Below, one piece after another: positions 12,749 to 24,199 of a stretch of DNA of 64,000 bases. A model generated the notes under the pieces. It had not been told where the DNA came from and did no database searches. It worked only from the letters and a program-made list of their open reading frames with translations. The stretch's first letter is position 1. Each line of letters opens with the position of its first letter. The translations under genes and the position numbers were made by a program. Source of the DNA: Taenia hydatigena (lineage: Eukaryota; Platyhelminthes; Cestoda; Cyclophyllidea; Taeniidae); assembly GCA_036345935.2 (NCBI GenBank), contig JADWOT020001326.1, forward strand, positions 397,001 through 461,000, given 5' to 3'.

Positions 12749-13026
12749 GTGGATCTCGGCTGCGATGGTGAGGGCAATGCTAACTGCACAAACAATACCG
12801 GCAATCGAGCCCTTCTACAAACGATTATGTCGTGCTCAAGATTCTGCCTTTATGAATGACCGTCGTTAAATGAGGAGATTAATCTACTATCCTCACACAT
12901 CGCACGACTCCACATTCCTGATAATAGAGGAATATGCGTCAGTACTGACATAAGACGGAAGTGGCTAAGAAGGCAGCTGGAAATGGCACGCAAAGAGCTA
13001 GCAGAGGAGCTGCTGACACATAGACG
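12749..13026 (+). CDS. two candidate exons, helical protein, unassigned
   Basis: Exon 1 begins after CCCTTTAAG near 12748 and reads VDLGCDGEGNANCTNNTGN. The second stretch is open from 12860 to the donor GTGAAT at 13027. It contains LNEEINLLSSHIARL and then RRKWLRRQLEMARKELAEEL, a charged heptad-like pattern typical of a coiled coil. Both are on the same strand, about 20 bases apart, in frames separated by a stop, so their joining is unproven. No family is recognised. Confidence 0.35.
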
Positions 13027-13059
13027 GTGAATAGCCTGTTGACCGCCTACAGCCACACC

Positions 13060-14090
13060 GAGTGGGGAGCATAGGGCAAGGTGTGCAAGCGATGCGTGCT
13101 GAAGCCAATGCTAGACAATCAGTGGTGCCAAAGATTTATTTGCCACGTTAACGGACATGACAGGATATTACATCCCATCCTGCATACAAGAAGTCGACGC
13201 TTCAAATTCCTCGCATTAGAAGGAGGGAGGAGGATTACTCTGCCTTATGCTCATCATCAGTGTCAAATGTCATCTTTCGACGCATGAATACAACTAATAA
13301 ATCCCATTTTTCTTTCGAGCACTACTTATTGGCTTTTAGGAGGAAAACACCTCTCCCTGATTGCATGCTGCAGACCTGGTGTACATAACTCCATTGCATT
13401 CCTCTTACTTCAAATAATTAACATTCGTGTGCAGCACTGCTTGAACACGACTAGAGCCATTAACACCTCGCACTTACATCTTACGCTGTCGACACGGACA
13501 TAACGTACATTTAGTTGAGCAAGCCTTCCCTTTCGCATTCTCCGTAGAGGCACTTAATTCATGCTCGACGCTGCAATCGAGGCTCGAGAAGTAGGCAGGA
13601 TTGCATGGAAGAAAGTAAGGGCATTCGAATTCGACACCGCATCTATTTGCATCTGAGGGATTTGGTGAGACTGAAATTTATAGACCAGCCAGATAGCAGC
13701 ACTTTAAGGCTAAAATATTCTATTGTTATTTAATTCTCCCAAAACATCCTCGCGTCACCGCATCCATCCGCCAGTGGTTTTCCATCGTCATCGCTGAATG
13801 TAAAATCGCCTTTCACAAAACGATTTTGTGCAAATTAAAGTGTCGGGTCTTGCACACAATCCGTCAAAATTGACCACATCAGTGGGGATACACAATTCGC
13901 TCTACCTGTATACCAACATGATTGCCAAGTAGACGAGACCAACGTTGAACAATCCAAGTAGATTTATCAGTAGAATAGTTTGTACTGGCTCGAAAGGGTT
14001 GATACGCGGTAAGAAAATAAATAAAATCTGGTGGCAGTTTGGACTTACTCTTATCGCATACCAATTCCACAAGGCGCAAACAAGTAGCAC
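13060..14090. other. no supported gene
   Basis: A plus frame at 13081-13287 and hydrophobic minus frames at 14090-13880 are open, but they lie beyond the GTAAGT donor of the next exon (minus strand), so they are read as intron. Nothing else is seen. Confidence 0.25.
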
Positions 14091-14094
14091 TTAC

Positions 14095-14618
14095 TTTGAG
14101 GTCCGCGTCCATCGCCTGGCATACTCATCGCACTCCTTGGCTGGGAGAGCATTTGTGGATGATAGATGACATCAATGAGATTAAAGGTGTCTGCATATCC
14201 CTTTGCTTGGACACCAACATCAGCCACCTCAGTGACGTTGGACTTGAGGGAGAAGAGAAGGTCAAAGATGCCTTCTGAGATATCGCCATCTTCAATTTGT
14301 TAATGAAAGGTGATGGAGGGCAGCGTAGGCACTTTGATGTGCGAGAGGGTGCGCAGTGGTTGGAAGAGACTGGCAGAGGGGGCGATACTGCTACCGCCCT
14401 CTTGCAGCCATTGGATTTGAACCAATCGCATTGCTAGCGCTGCCCCACTAGCCACTGAGAGGCTGATTCGCTGCCAAGAGGAAACCAACCCATCAGCGCA
14501 CAAGAAATCATCTATGCTCTCATGCGCATATTCATGGGTAAGAGTGAGCTCACTGCAAGAGTTAGCACCCACGCTCTCTTTCTCCTCCGTTAAACAAAGG
14601 TGAGGTTTTGAAATACGT
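14095..14618 (-). pseudogene. large unassigned exon with one stop
   Basis: One frame runs 524 bases from 14618 to a near-perfect donor (AAA then GTAAGT) after 14095, broken only by TAA at 14302-14300. Before the stop: SCSELTLTHEYAHESIDDFL, ALAMRLVQIQWLQEGG and FQPLRTLSHIKVPTLP. After it, in the same frame: IEDGDISEGIFDLLFSLKSN and GVQAKGYADTFNLIDVIYHP. The composition is natural on both sides, so one nonsense mutation (Tyr or Gln codon to TAA) is the simplest reading. A real terminal exon followed by chance is less likely. No family is recognised; the Leu-rich helices would suit a HEAT- or armadillo-like scaffold, which is only a guess. Confidence 0.5.
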
Positions 14619-14619
14619 T

Positions 14620-15340
14620 ACTGTTAGATTTAATGACCGAATTTACCTGTGTAAACACTACTCGCATCTTCTCTATTCACTTTTAAAATTTTGACATCGC
14701 GCTGCTTTACGAGATGCCTTTTAACTAAGGTTTGAGAGATTTTACAGGTAGATGTTTATTTAAAAGTGGCAGTGTGTGCAATAAAACAGATCTGCAGACC
14801 ACCTATTCTCAGTGCGTCATCCCGTAACTAAAATCTGATTTATCACCGCCAAGCGAGAAGTCACCTAAAAGATGCACGATTTGCGTTACCCTCATTGTAT
14901 CTGGTGCCCTTGGGCAGTAACACGCTGAACCCCGCAGAGTGTGACGCATTTTGCTAGAATTGCAAAACAATCAATTCGATGCGTCTAAAACACATTTTGG
15001 GGACGAGTACATGTGAGTTAAAACATTTTATTCCTTCCACCGTTACTTGCAGTGACGTATGCTACAATTGGTTAAGGATGAAAATGCGGAAGCAGAGGGG
15101 ACTGTAAGGAATAAGCTCAACAAACCTGAACGGGGCGAATTGATGTAAAATGGGCGAACAATAAATCACCATGTCTGTCTAATAACAAATTGCAGCAAAA
15201 ATGGCAAACGAGCTGCCTACTTTAACGCTAGAGGGAGGAGCAGTAAATCTGACTGAGAAGTGGGAGATAAAATGTCATCATGCCTGGTGAGAGGCTAGAT
15301 TACTCGACATTCACTTCATCAGGTTGATGTTCTAACCTAC
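14620..15340. other. no feature seen
   Basis: No open frame of interest and no repeat recognised between the 524-base exon and the pyrimidine-rich tract. Confidence 0.3.
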
Positions 15341-15343
15341 TGA

Positions 15344-15480
15344 CATGCCTCACCTCCACCGACCCTCCACCCCCATTTCCCCTTCACTCTCCCACTAGCA
15401 ACTCCTTCCCACTCCTTCACCATCGTACTCACCCCTTATACTCACTTCTCATGTCCCCTCACTTTGCTTCTCCTACTTAC
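15344..15480. repeat. pyrimidine-rich tract
   Basis: About 135 bases are almost wholly C and T on the plus strand, with many CTCC, CACC and TTCC runs and no fixed repeat unit. It resembles in composition the purine tracts at 39.06-39.19 kb and 52.20-52.24 kb read on the other strand. Such polypurine-polypyrimidine DNA can adopt triplex structure; nothing here shows that it does. Confidence 0.6.
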
Positions 15481-15553
15481 TTTATGCACTCCTGTTGTCA
15501 ACCTCTCTACTCCGGCCAGATGCTATGCTTCGCGATAGTTGAAGTGTGATCAG

Positions 15554-15753
15554 TGGAGTTGCGCAATGCATTGGTGAACAAGGAAGCACTAGAAGAATTA
15601 TGTTTTGCTGTCCGTGGCTCAGAGGTTAGAGCAGTTTTGAACCAGTTGAGTTCTGCCTACCTCATCGTCTCGGCTCTGCCATGTCATGTTTCCTTTGCAG
15701 CTTTCCACTCCAGCGGCGTGCACTCACACCACATCAAAACTAATGGTGCAAAT
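15554..15753 (+). CDS. two small candidate exons, unassigned
   Basis: Exon 1 is 15554-15624, after GTGTGATCAG and ending before GTTAGA; it reads VELRNALVNKEALEELCFAV. Exon 2 is 15701-15753, after TTTCCTTTGCAG and ending before GTAAGG; it reads LSTPAACTHTTSKLMVQ in the joined frame. The splice signals are good and the join keeps the frame open. The first exon is helical and charged. No family is recognised. Confidence 0.35.
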
Positions 15754-15859
15754 GTAAGGGTGGATATGTGGGTAACTTTTTTAACGCCATTTTGCTTCTC
15801 TGCAAAAATTAGGTGCATAGGGAAGCTGGCAATCAGAACTTCCAGTTAAAATAAGGTCT

Positions 15860-18220
15860 AAGCGTGCATTTGGGGTTCTAAAGCATTCCTATTCTGGACA
15901 GTTTCAGAAAGTCGCAACACTGCTACATTGCCTGTCTGAATACATATTTTAACTAATAGGCGGTGATTACGAATCCGTTGGTAAAAAGAATGACTTCAGC
16001 AATTGAGGGTAAAGCGTAGTCTGAATGAGCACAGCCTTATAACCATTTTTCATTCCTACGTGATTATTGCACTCAATTCAAAGGCCTGAAGACAGGGGTT
16101 AAAATAGAAACACCAGCCTTATAACCCTGACAGATGAGATTTTATATCCATTCTCTTCCACGAATCCCTCACTTAACCATAGTCCATCCAAACCACATAG
16201 CACACGGTCCAAAACTTATATAGCGCATCAAATTTTAGCATTTGTGGGGGTTTATCTCCGCATTCTAGGGTCGATACTCCGGATGGGTTGAAGGAACCAG
16301 GCCTAAAGCACATCCCAGCGAGGATTGTGTGAAGTAAAATTAACTTACTCGTAGATGAGCTACAGTAGCCACGTTCGAGACACGTGAATTCATGCGACAA
16401 TTAGATAATTGTTGTTTGTACCCGAATATGCAAACGGTTGAGTGACATGAAATGGGACAAAATGAAATAAAGTCGAAAATTCGCATCTAGTAAAACGAAG
16501 GATGCCCTTCGAAATGAATTTCGATATGCAGAAGGTGTTGAAAATGGCAGCAATAATTAATATCTGATAGGATTCGAGAGATTATGAGATGGCTTGTTGC
16601 ACTTCCACATGGAAGTGCAATGGATCCGCCCAAGTGAATTGGGCATTCGTAATTGTACCGCCCGCAACATTTCCTTAAATGTCAGATTCGACTGATAATA
16701 TAATCCGCACATTCTTTGGTATAGCAGTATACCTTCAGACAAGTAGGCTGCGAGTAAAATGGCTTTTTGTTTGCTAAAGACCTATTGACAAATAAAATCT
16801 TCGTTGATTTTAATTGTTGCATACGTTCCCCATGTTACTTTGCATGGGGGATGGAGCTATAAAAATAACCGAAATATATAATTCCTTATAATCGGTTAGG
16901 CTTGATTATGAATTGTGAGCGTCCATAAGAATCGGATTGCTTATCATTGCATCGAAAAGCTGGGGAAGCATTTCGGATGGAAGTCAGAAGATTGTGAGTA
17001 AAGTAGCTGGTAGAGACGTTTGTCCACCTGGGTCTCCTTATAGATGTCGCACTATGGGAGTGGAGACTTGACCTGTGGAAAGAATCCGCCTCCATCCTGG
17101 ATTAGCCAAGCAGAATTTAACCAGATTTGAGGCGTCAAGGTGGTCACTCATTTCTAAGCCATTTTAGGCGGCAAATCAGTAATTTTACCCTGTAATCAAT
17201 TTCGTGCCTGAATTGTTGGCAATGCATGCAATCACTAGCAGCATGACAACAGGCTAAATCAAATGTAATGAGGACAGAACAGATGCACAAACGGAGAAAC
17301 AAAGCATGAGAACAACTCATGTGGAGGTTTCTGGCGCCTATCGTTATCAGAGTAAGCCAGCGTGGATTGGCTGTGTGACCAAGGTGCGGAGGTTAAATAA
17401 TTGGCATCAGAGTGGCGTCAAAGCATTGCTACAAAGTCACGCAATCACCATGGTCACCAGATTTATCGTTGTCTATCCATTAAAAATGCGGTGAACTAAA
17501 ATAAGATCTCAAGACCCCTTATGCGTAATAAGAACTGCTAAAGGGTAACTACATGGGCTGATGGAAACCATTCCTCAAATGCCATTTTCTTATAGTGGAT
17601 GAAATATTTCCATGTAATTTGATTGCGTACAGCTTCCAGGAGACGAATTATTCTGAGAGATGCAATTCGAAATTGCCTGCTATCGATTACAGATTATGGC
17701 AAGTTTCATGTTTTAGGGTCCAAAGCTTGAGTACACAGTAGTGCTATTTCAAAAATGATGACCGCTTTTATAAAGATTATTGTAATTGTCGATTGCGACT
17801 TCAACGGATGCATTGTACAAGGGATGGCCTTAAAAGAGGATACACTGCCGTATATAGCTATTGGAAGTTTTATAAGTATCATGCATGAAAGCTGCAGAAG
17901 ATTCGAAGCAAGTGATGCTCACATCGTCCGCTAAGTCAGATTAAGTTTCAGAGTCCGCAACTTTCTCCCCTAGCGTGCATGCTCTTCGTCAAACAAATCA
18001 CACACATATTTGTATGCAAATTTATGTTAAGGAAAAGTATGAATATACCCACCAAGAGCCTTATTTAAAAGGCACTTGGGATTAGTTTCCTCAAACACAG
18101 GTGACCATTAGTATCCCGGAAGATTCGTGAAGTACTTCCTTTAAATCAAACGACAGTAGAATGGTAAAATATTTATTTATCGAATATGTCGAAATTTTAT
18201 ATGAGCATAATGGTTGTTAG
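15860..18220. other. sparse; a few weak frames
   Basis: Minus frame 16400-16173 has SHEFTCLERGYCSSST before a GTAAGT donor near 16355, then MCFRPGSFNPSG in the putative intron. Minus frame 16742-16557 and plus frame 17306-17494 (one frame contains WLCDQGAEV, faintly ankyrin-like) are too weak to call genes. The rest is empty. Confidence 0.2.
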
Positions 18221-18227
18221 AGTGGAG

Positions 18228-18542
18228 CTATACTTCTCTATAACTATAAAGGAATTGTGCTGCAAGGCGTGAAGGGTTCATAAAAAATAACATAATTAGA
18301 ATCCTGGGAGAGAATACTTGCGACGATACGAGTAAAGGCGCGAAACTTTGCACCAGCCAAGGCAAGCGGAGAGGAGCATTTGAAATCCGTGTAGGGCATG
18401 ACTCGCAATGTGGAGAGCTAAGTTGCATGCACCAATTTGGTAGAGCTAAGTGAAGTACATTCACTAGAAATTCATTCAAACTGGTAGTCGCGCAACACAA
18501 CAAGGGTGTAGAGGTTGAGGGCAACAACATCGGTGAGGACAC
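18228..18542 (-). CDS. unassigned 104-codon frame
   Basis: Open frame starting ATG at 18542, with NEFLVNVLHLALPNWCMQL and LPWLVQSFAPLLVSSQVFSP. It is Ser/Pro/Leu rich, with no recognised motif and no clear splice sites. It lies just downstream of the CELF-like remnant on the same strand but does not resemble a CELF 3' exon. Chance is possible. Confidence 0.22.
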   Translation of the reverse strand: MSSPMLLPSTSTPLLCCATTSLNEFLVNVLHLALPNWCMQLSSPHCESCPTRISNAPLRLPWLVQSFAPLLVSSQVFSPRILIMLFFMNPSRLAAQFLYSYREV

Positions 18543-18847
18543 TGATGAAACTCATGCAAACACTGAGAGGTGAAACCTACAACATCATAGTGAGTCAGTA
18601 AAAGCCTGTATAAATGTTTTCAAAATGGAAATTTGGAATCGATTTGAATGCTACTAACGCAACAGATTAATTACCCTCGAGGCTATGAATCATCTAGCGA
18701 AATTGATAGGGACTAAGAAGAGTGAGCTATAGAATTAATCGGCAGTCCACTACACAGCGTCAATACTTAAAATGCATAATTCCAAATTGGCCTTAATGAG
18801 AAAAAGAAAACTACTTAAAAGCACACCGGCAGGAGCTATGGCAGTGG

Positions 18848-19740
18848 TTAGGGCCTGAAGCTTAAGATAAGTACACTAATGGAGTACTTCAGCTGAACTT
18901 TTAATCCTTTCCTTCCCACAACTTCTCCGCCCATCGCAGGTATCGCGTTCTGCACACTCAAAGGATTTTCATTCTTAACAAAGCCTTTGATTGAACACAC
19001 TGCAATCACCTGAGAATGTGGAAATTAAAACAATTAATCTAATGTGTGTACACATCGAAACCAATGCTCTGGTTTGTTTCTCTGATCACAAATATCTTTA
19101 CACTCAACACTCGCCCAAACGGCTCGAAAAGAGTAAATAGGCGCATTTCACTATGCCCTTGGGAAATATAGATGAACAATTTGGAGCCTTCAGAGTCCTC
19201 TATCATTGACCCATAATTAGCGGAGTGTTGAGGGTGATGGGTAAGTACTTGAGCAACGGCATGAACACTCACTGCTGGTGAGGATACAGGGAGCCGAATG
19301 TACTACAAGCTTATTTTAAAAGAGGCAAACGAAAAAGGAAACAAGTACAAAATTACTTGTTTTGAACTGAGGGTGGCTAAGCATGCATGATTAAATAAAT
19401 AAAAGCAAAGCATGAAGGCGGATGACCAAAATGGCAAACCTACAGCGAAGGATGGCAAACGGCTTCCTACCTGTGCCATAAGAGGCACTTCTGGTATTAG
19501 AGGCTGCATATCCTCGTCTGATTAAAATAGGCGATTCTGAAGTACTGAGGTGGAAAAATGCTGTCGTTGCTGCTGTCTCAGTTTGAGTTACTTCAAGCTG
19601 TGCCACTATATCATATATGCCAGGGTTTGTGCAGCAAAGTCCAAATGGAACGCTTTGAGAGGCGACGATATTTGTGGGAATGGAGTTAGAACTAATTAAT
19701 AAATTTGACCTAGAATAATAAAAAGCAATGCACACGTCCC
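18848..19740 (-). pseudogene. CELF/Bruno-like RNA-binding protein, RRM3 remnant
   Basis: CELF proteins bind GU-rich RNA and control splicing, translation and decay; their C-terminal RRM3 ends the protein. Here exon 19274-19062, after CCTCACCAG, reads EGSKLFIYISQG, then FEPFGRVLSVKIFVIRETNQ, which matches RNP2 (LFIY) and the PFG and KVF...TNQS signatures. A second exon, from about 18984 (or 18999) to the stop at 18848, reads GFVKNENPLSVQNAI and GRKGLKVQLK, matching the SAQNAI and RLKVQLK tail. Upstream (19735-19510) is an Ala/Thr/Ser-rich stretch (VTQTETAATTAFFHL) that suits the CELF linker. Oddities: RNP1, normally KCFGFV, is shortened to IGFV or displaced at the exon join; loop 1 is one residue short; the tail after LKVQLK is not CELF-like. 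RRM1 and RRM2 were not found. Probably a decayed copy. Confidence 0.75.
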
Positions 19741-19799
19741 AATAAGCACCTTAAAACACCCTAGTGATTTTGCATCAAGGTATGCCTCTATAAAATTTC

Positions 19800-20740
19800 A
19801 AAATTTATCACAGATTGCACAACCATGTAGATTTGCGTGTCGAACTTCACCGAAGGCCATTGTTCCACATGGTTTGCCTGATCGAGCATTTCTGAGCTGA
19901 AAATGCAGAGCATACAAATACGTTAAATCTATGCGTTTTGTGATACATTTATGAAATGTTTTAAAAGTTATAAATTTGGTTTCTCTATAATCACAAAGTA
20001 GCTTTTCTTCAATTCGTAGAATTAACATTCGCTGTTTTGTAACCACATATGAAAGGGTTATTAAGAAAGGCGTGATGGAAATTCGTCAGTCTCAAACATA
20101 GCTGTCAGTCTGTTGACCATTGAGGCACATTGTCTGCAAATTCTTGTTAATGCTCGCTGATGATGTCCACAAGATGTTCTTGGGACTCCCTCTTCTCGGT
20201 CAATGTTAAGTCTTCAAATAGGTAAACACATCACACAGGTCGATAAGTAGCCCGATTTGTCGCTGTTAGGGATACGACAACAACTCGGAAGTGAGACATC
20301 TTCATTGCAGTGAATTAGCATTATTAAAGCATTCCTGGTTGGGTCAGAAAAACATTGTTGCTTCTACTGTGAGTGCTCTGTGCAAGTTTTAGCTGAACGT
20401 AGCTCGGGTTTTTCAGGCTAACAGGCCGATTTGAATCTGGGTGGCATAAAATACGAGGACAGAAATACAGGGCCCATTTGACAGCACCTTACGAAGATTA
20501 TGACCCATGTGTGTGTGTTATGATGCAGAAGCTTAGGCCCTTGTAAGCGTTTTGAAGAGTCGATACGATAGCGTGTTATACGCTTAAATCTGCATCGAGT
20601 GTGCCGGACGTTTCAGCATATGATGACCCTATAAGCTCTACTAATTGGCAATCAGTAGAAAAGATTGTTGGCAATGCAAAATCATCTTAAAATTTGTCAA
20701 CTCTCATCTATCTAGCTTTTTATGTTGTACATTCGGGAAT
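19800..20740. other. possible exon, otherwise empty
   Basis: A TGCATTTTCAG acceptor near 19899 (minus) opens two frames, one with NARSGKPCGTMAFGEVRHAN. It could be another exon of the CELF-like gene but has no RNP motif. Nothing is recognised from 20050 to 20740. Confidence 0.2.
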
Positions 20741-20743
20741 GTT

Positions 20744-20950
20744 TTACGCATTTAACTTTGATGCAATGGTCCCTAACTGCGCACTCATACTTTTTTCTAT
20801 TAACGCTCGAAAATCCAAATCTACCTTTTGTATTGTCCTTAGAAGTGAATAACGTGTTTTGGTTTTTCGCTCACTCGCAGCAATTGCCCTTATATTGAAC
20901 GCGATTAGAATTGCATTAACCAACTCAGTGGAGATGGGCTCCTTAGCCAT
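20744..20950 (-). CDS. unassigned 68-codon frame
   Basis: Clean ATG-to-stop frame beginning MAKEPISTELVNAILIAFNI and continuing with basic and helical character (SERKTKTRYSLLRTI). The minus frame just upstream (21100-20971) is very basic (NWPKRDPESRRKAGL) and may be an adjacent exon. No family is recognised. Confidence 0.22.
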   Translation of the reverse strand: MAKEPISTELVNAILIAFNIRAIAASERKTKTRYSLLRTIQKVDLDFRALIEKSMSAQLGTIASKLNA

Positions 20951-21249
20951 TTTGGGTTGCGAACTTTAAATTAAACCTCTTTCAGGGGTCTTGCTAAACC
21001 TGCTTTTCTTCGTGATTCTGGATCTCGCTTTGGCCAATTTTTTTGGGAACTGGCACTCCTTCTTCTTATTGTTAAAACTAAAAGACAATTATAATATTTT
21101 TGGGAACTGCAGGACAGCTGGCTGTTAGCTTTACACAATGAGAATTTTAGACTACCTTGTTTGGTAAACCTGTTTTGCTCTCTGAAGTAGAATTCGTAGT
21201 GGGAGATGATGGGAATTAACCTACAAAAATATCCTAGTAGCATCAAGTA

Positions 21250-22040
21250 AGCATGGTCGGAGACTCATAATCATTAAATCTAGTGTATTTTAAGTAACAC
21301 TTTAGCATCAAGTGGATTGAGCAAATTGCGCCCCATCCCATCTCAAGGTGATGCAGTTATCCCCAGTCCTCTACTAAAACCACTAATCTCGGCGCATTTT
21401 TCGAATCCTTCTTTTGGATGCGTGCAGTAACAGCTGCAGAAATAGTTTGTCCTAGTCTTAATTTTTTTTAAGGATAGGAGTTATTTTAAACAATTTTTTG
21501 ACGCGGAACAAAAGTTTGTCAAGATTTTGGGCGGTACGATAGCCTACAATAAGGTTGTTGGGTTGAGGTGGTGGATCTAATCTTATGCGTACCATCTAGG
21601 GGTTGATTGCTTTAAGTTTCTCGCCCTGGGAACACACGTAAAAGTGCATTGAGTTGTCATAGCTAGTGGGAGGTTGGTGGCGCCTTACTGGGCCCATTCT
21701 ACTCCCACACGTGTAATACGAGTGCAAATGGGTGTGGAATGTTTACTTATCAAAAACGATTGAAGAAATGTTAACTGTATAATTTATTGAAGATGACCTT
21801 GAGTAGTTGGGTAAAAGGCAGACATGAGTATCTTGCTTTGAGCACCAAACAAAGCGAGTCGATGCAGCATGAATGCATGCTACCAACGGTTCCAACCCCT
21901 TTAAATGATGCCTCCCATTTCAAGGATTGCGCTGTTTAGGATCATCATACCTCAATGAGACCCCCAGTAAGGAATAAATACTACAGACTCAATATCAATC
22001 TTATTTGCAAAATTCAGGACTGCAAATACATGCGACGTCG
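21250..22040. other. no feature seen
   Basis: No gene or repeat is supported here. Confidence 0.3.
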
Positions 22041-22044
22041 ACTG

Positions 22045-22112
22045 AATATGTCTGCTCCTACTGTAGCTTTCAGCTTATAGCAGAATCAAGAAGCCATTAG
22101 CTACGCTCACCG
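22045..22112 (+). pseudogene. isolated C2H2 finger fragment (CxxCxF type)
   Basis: Reads EYVCSYCSFQLIAESRSH followed by TAG. The spacing C-x2-C-x-F and the terminal His match the C2H2 subclass found in REST- and ZNF462-like proteins. The second His is missing because of the stop. The finger stands alone, with no other finger within several kilobases on this strand. Confidence 0.4.
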
Positions 22113-22114
22113 CA

Positions 22115-23335
22115 AAGATGAACGACAAAGGAGTCAACGTTGCGATAAATGGAGTCACACTAAGGAAACATTATTTCTTGTTTTGACCCCTGCGCACATA
22201 ATCATCAGCACGAGACTGTCGTGCTGTCGGAATTCGCGATAGGGTAGAGCACTCCAATGACTGTGGTGTACAGAGACGCTCGTTCTATCCTTTGCAGCTA
22301 TGAAGCAAGAAGCAAGATTATTCACTAAATAAGAAGAAATTATGCCTTAATTAAAAAAATACTCCCACCTCTACAACCAACCTTGCGAAATCGGCTTCGC
22401 TGTCGAAGGAATGAGGCTTATTGAGGGCAAAATCGGACTTCCGCACATAAAGCTTAAGTAAGAAAATGGAGAAAAGGTAAAAACTCATAGGTTCAACAAT
22501 CTAGAGTCATTATCTTGTGCGAATATTTTTGGATATTCATGCTGGGACAAGTTCCAATGCCACATTTTCTCCTAAGTCAGCACTGTCTGCTAAGAGTGGT
22601 CAGTCATTATGTCATGCAATTTTTTAAAGTTTTTAACTAATAAAAGATGATAAAAAGCTTGACCCTGCTTTTTTAAAAATAAATGTAAGACAATCTATAA
22701 ATTGGCTTTGTAACAACACATTTAAGTATTGATCTAATCTCTTTGATACCTAAATGATTCAATTTGTTTTAAATATATTACTGTCAGTGGCTTAATGCGC
22801 CCCGTCAAAGGCAGTGCGACAGTAATGTGAATGTGGTGACAAAAGCAAGGAGATTCTTTGAGACACATTAGCCCAATTCCCGGCAGCCATCTTCAGGTAG
22901 TTGAGCAAAAATGCTATATCTAGCAAAGACATTTACCTTCTAGTCACATTTTTAGCCAGTGGGATCAACTTAAATGCATTGTTCTTCACAGTGCTTCCTT
23001 TTCGCTGACACAAATGTCATTTCAAATCATGCTAGAAAGTGTAGAACAGACAAAGTGTAGCACTTTGCTAGGACGATCATAACGGTCTACATATGCTACA
23101 AACACCCACTCCCACACGGACTAAAAGCAAATACAATGCATCACATCTCCTCCGATGGCGTGGTGTGGTGCTAGACTGCATCAAAAATGCCGGCACATAA
23201 GCCATGTGGAGAAGCAGTCTTAAATTGAATGAGTGTAGAAGTGCAGTTTTAGCGCGCCATGCGGTAAGGATTGAGGATGAGTGCTAGCAGCCAAAGCCAT
23301 GAGCCGGTGGAACCAGAAATGCGGTAAGAAACAAA
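22115..23335. other. no gene; possible repeat fragments
   Basis: Near 22232-22247 the words GATAGGGTAGAGCACTC resemble a pol III A box, and a similar word occurs at 30106-30118. No matching B box was found near either. The rest is empty. Confidence 0.2.
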
Positions 23336-23344
23336 ATCAGAGCT

Positions 23345-23412
23345 ATATTGGCGCTGGGGATAGAGCGTCAAGCTTTCACTCAGGAGGTTGCGGGTTCAAA
23401 CCATTCCTGTAG
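23345..23412 (+). mobile_element. tRNA-derived SINE-like head
   Basis: TGGGGATAGAGCGTC resembles an A box. About 35 bases downstream GGTTCAAACC matches the B-box consensus, with CTTTCACTCAGGAG between them as in Glu-type tRNA anticodon arms. Stems pair poorly, so this is not a working tRNA. It looks like the promoter part of an old SINE. Confidence 0.5.
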
Positions 23413-23759
23413 CTGTGGTGGTAGAGCTTTTGCAACCTTTTCTGTGCCACCCGATGCTGTGCTTGTACTCAACATGTGTCCTCTTTTTTAATGCATCGTA
23501 GCCACATCATCTTCAATTAATCCATTTTCTGCTGGCTACGATCAGGCCACATTGTCGTAAACATTTTGCATTCCTGCCCACCGCACAAATTCTCTGTACT
23601 TACATGCACACTTCTCCTTCATCACCTTTCCACCTCTGCCTCCTGCTATCTTCTTCATTGGGTATCACAGAGTGTAGAGTGTGCAGACAGGATCAAGTGC
23701 AATGTGCTTTGCAGGCCTCATGGCGGAGTAGAAAGACAAGGGAGAGAAGAGTAAAGCTC

Positions 23760-23835
23760 ACTGACACCGACGTGATTTGAACATACATCTAGGGTCAGAA
23801 ACTCCACCATGGCGTCAAGAGACAGCTGTCGTTGT
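23760..23835 (-). mobile_element. tRNA-derived SINE-like fragment
   Basis: On the minus strand, GTTCAAATCAC (B box) lies about 35 bases after CCATGGTGGAGTTTC (A-box-like). The stems are degenerate. It lies 350 bases from the previous element in opposite orientation. Confidence 0.4.
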
Positions 23836-24071
23836 CTTCACGCTAACTCATTAGCACAACTCTCACCATCAAAAATGTCTGACACATCCACCTTCCTCTC
23901 CTTGTAGCATTGTGATCTTTGTGGTCTCTCACCGCAGAAGCTGCTGTAGAGAGCGGAAATGGCAGGCAGATAGATATGATTAATTGGTAATGGCACTACT
24001 GTCGCAATGATCTGTGGAGAGATCCGCGCGTAAAAGTGTGCGAAGGGAAGGGATGGGTAAGCAGGTGGGCA

Positions 24072-24182
24072 TTCTGGGTTTGAACAATAGAAACCCCGTC
24101 TCTCACTTGTGATCCTTTATTTGGTCGGCCATCACAAATGAGTCAGACACTCAAGCCATATCGCCTCACGAACCGGCTTATA
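24072..24182 (-). mobile_element. tRNA(Leu/Ser)-like SINE fragment
   Basis: On the minus strand, GGCGATATGGCTTGAGTG closely follows a Leu/Ser tRNA 5' end with its A box. GTTCAAACCC (B box) comes about 75 bases later, leaving room for a long variable arm. The acceptor stem does not close properly, so a degenerate SINE is more likely than a gene. Confidence 0.45.
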
Positions 24183-24199
24183 CAAAACCACTTTTATTT

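Noticed and set aside
13880..14090. Hydrophobic minus-strand ORF resembling a membrane segment
   Set aside because: It lies immediately after a GTAAGT donor, so it is most likely intron.
14413..14430. Perfect B-box word GGTTCAAATCC on the minus strand
   Set aside because: It falls inside a well-supported coding exon (RLVQIQW) and has no A box; chance match.
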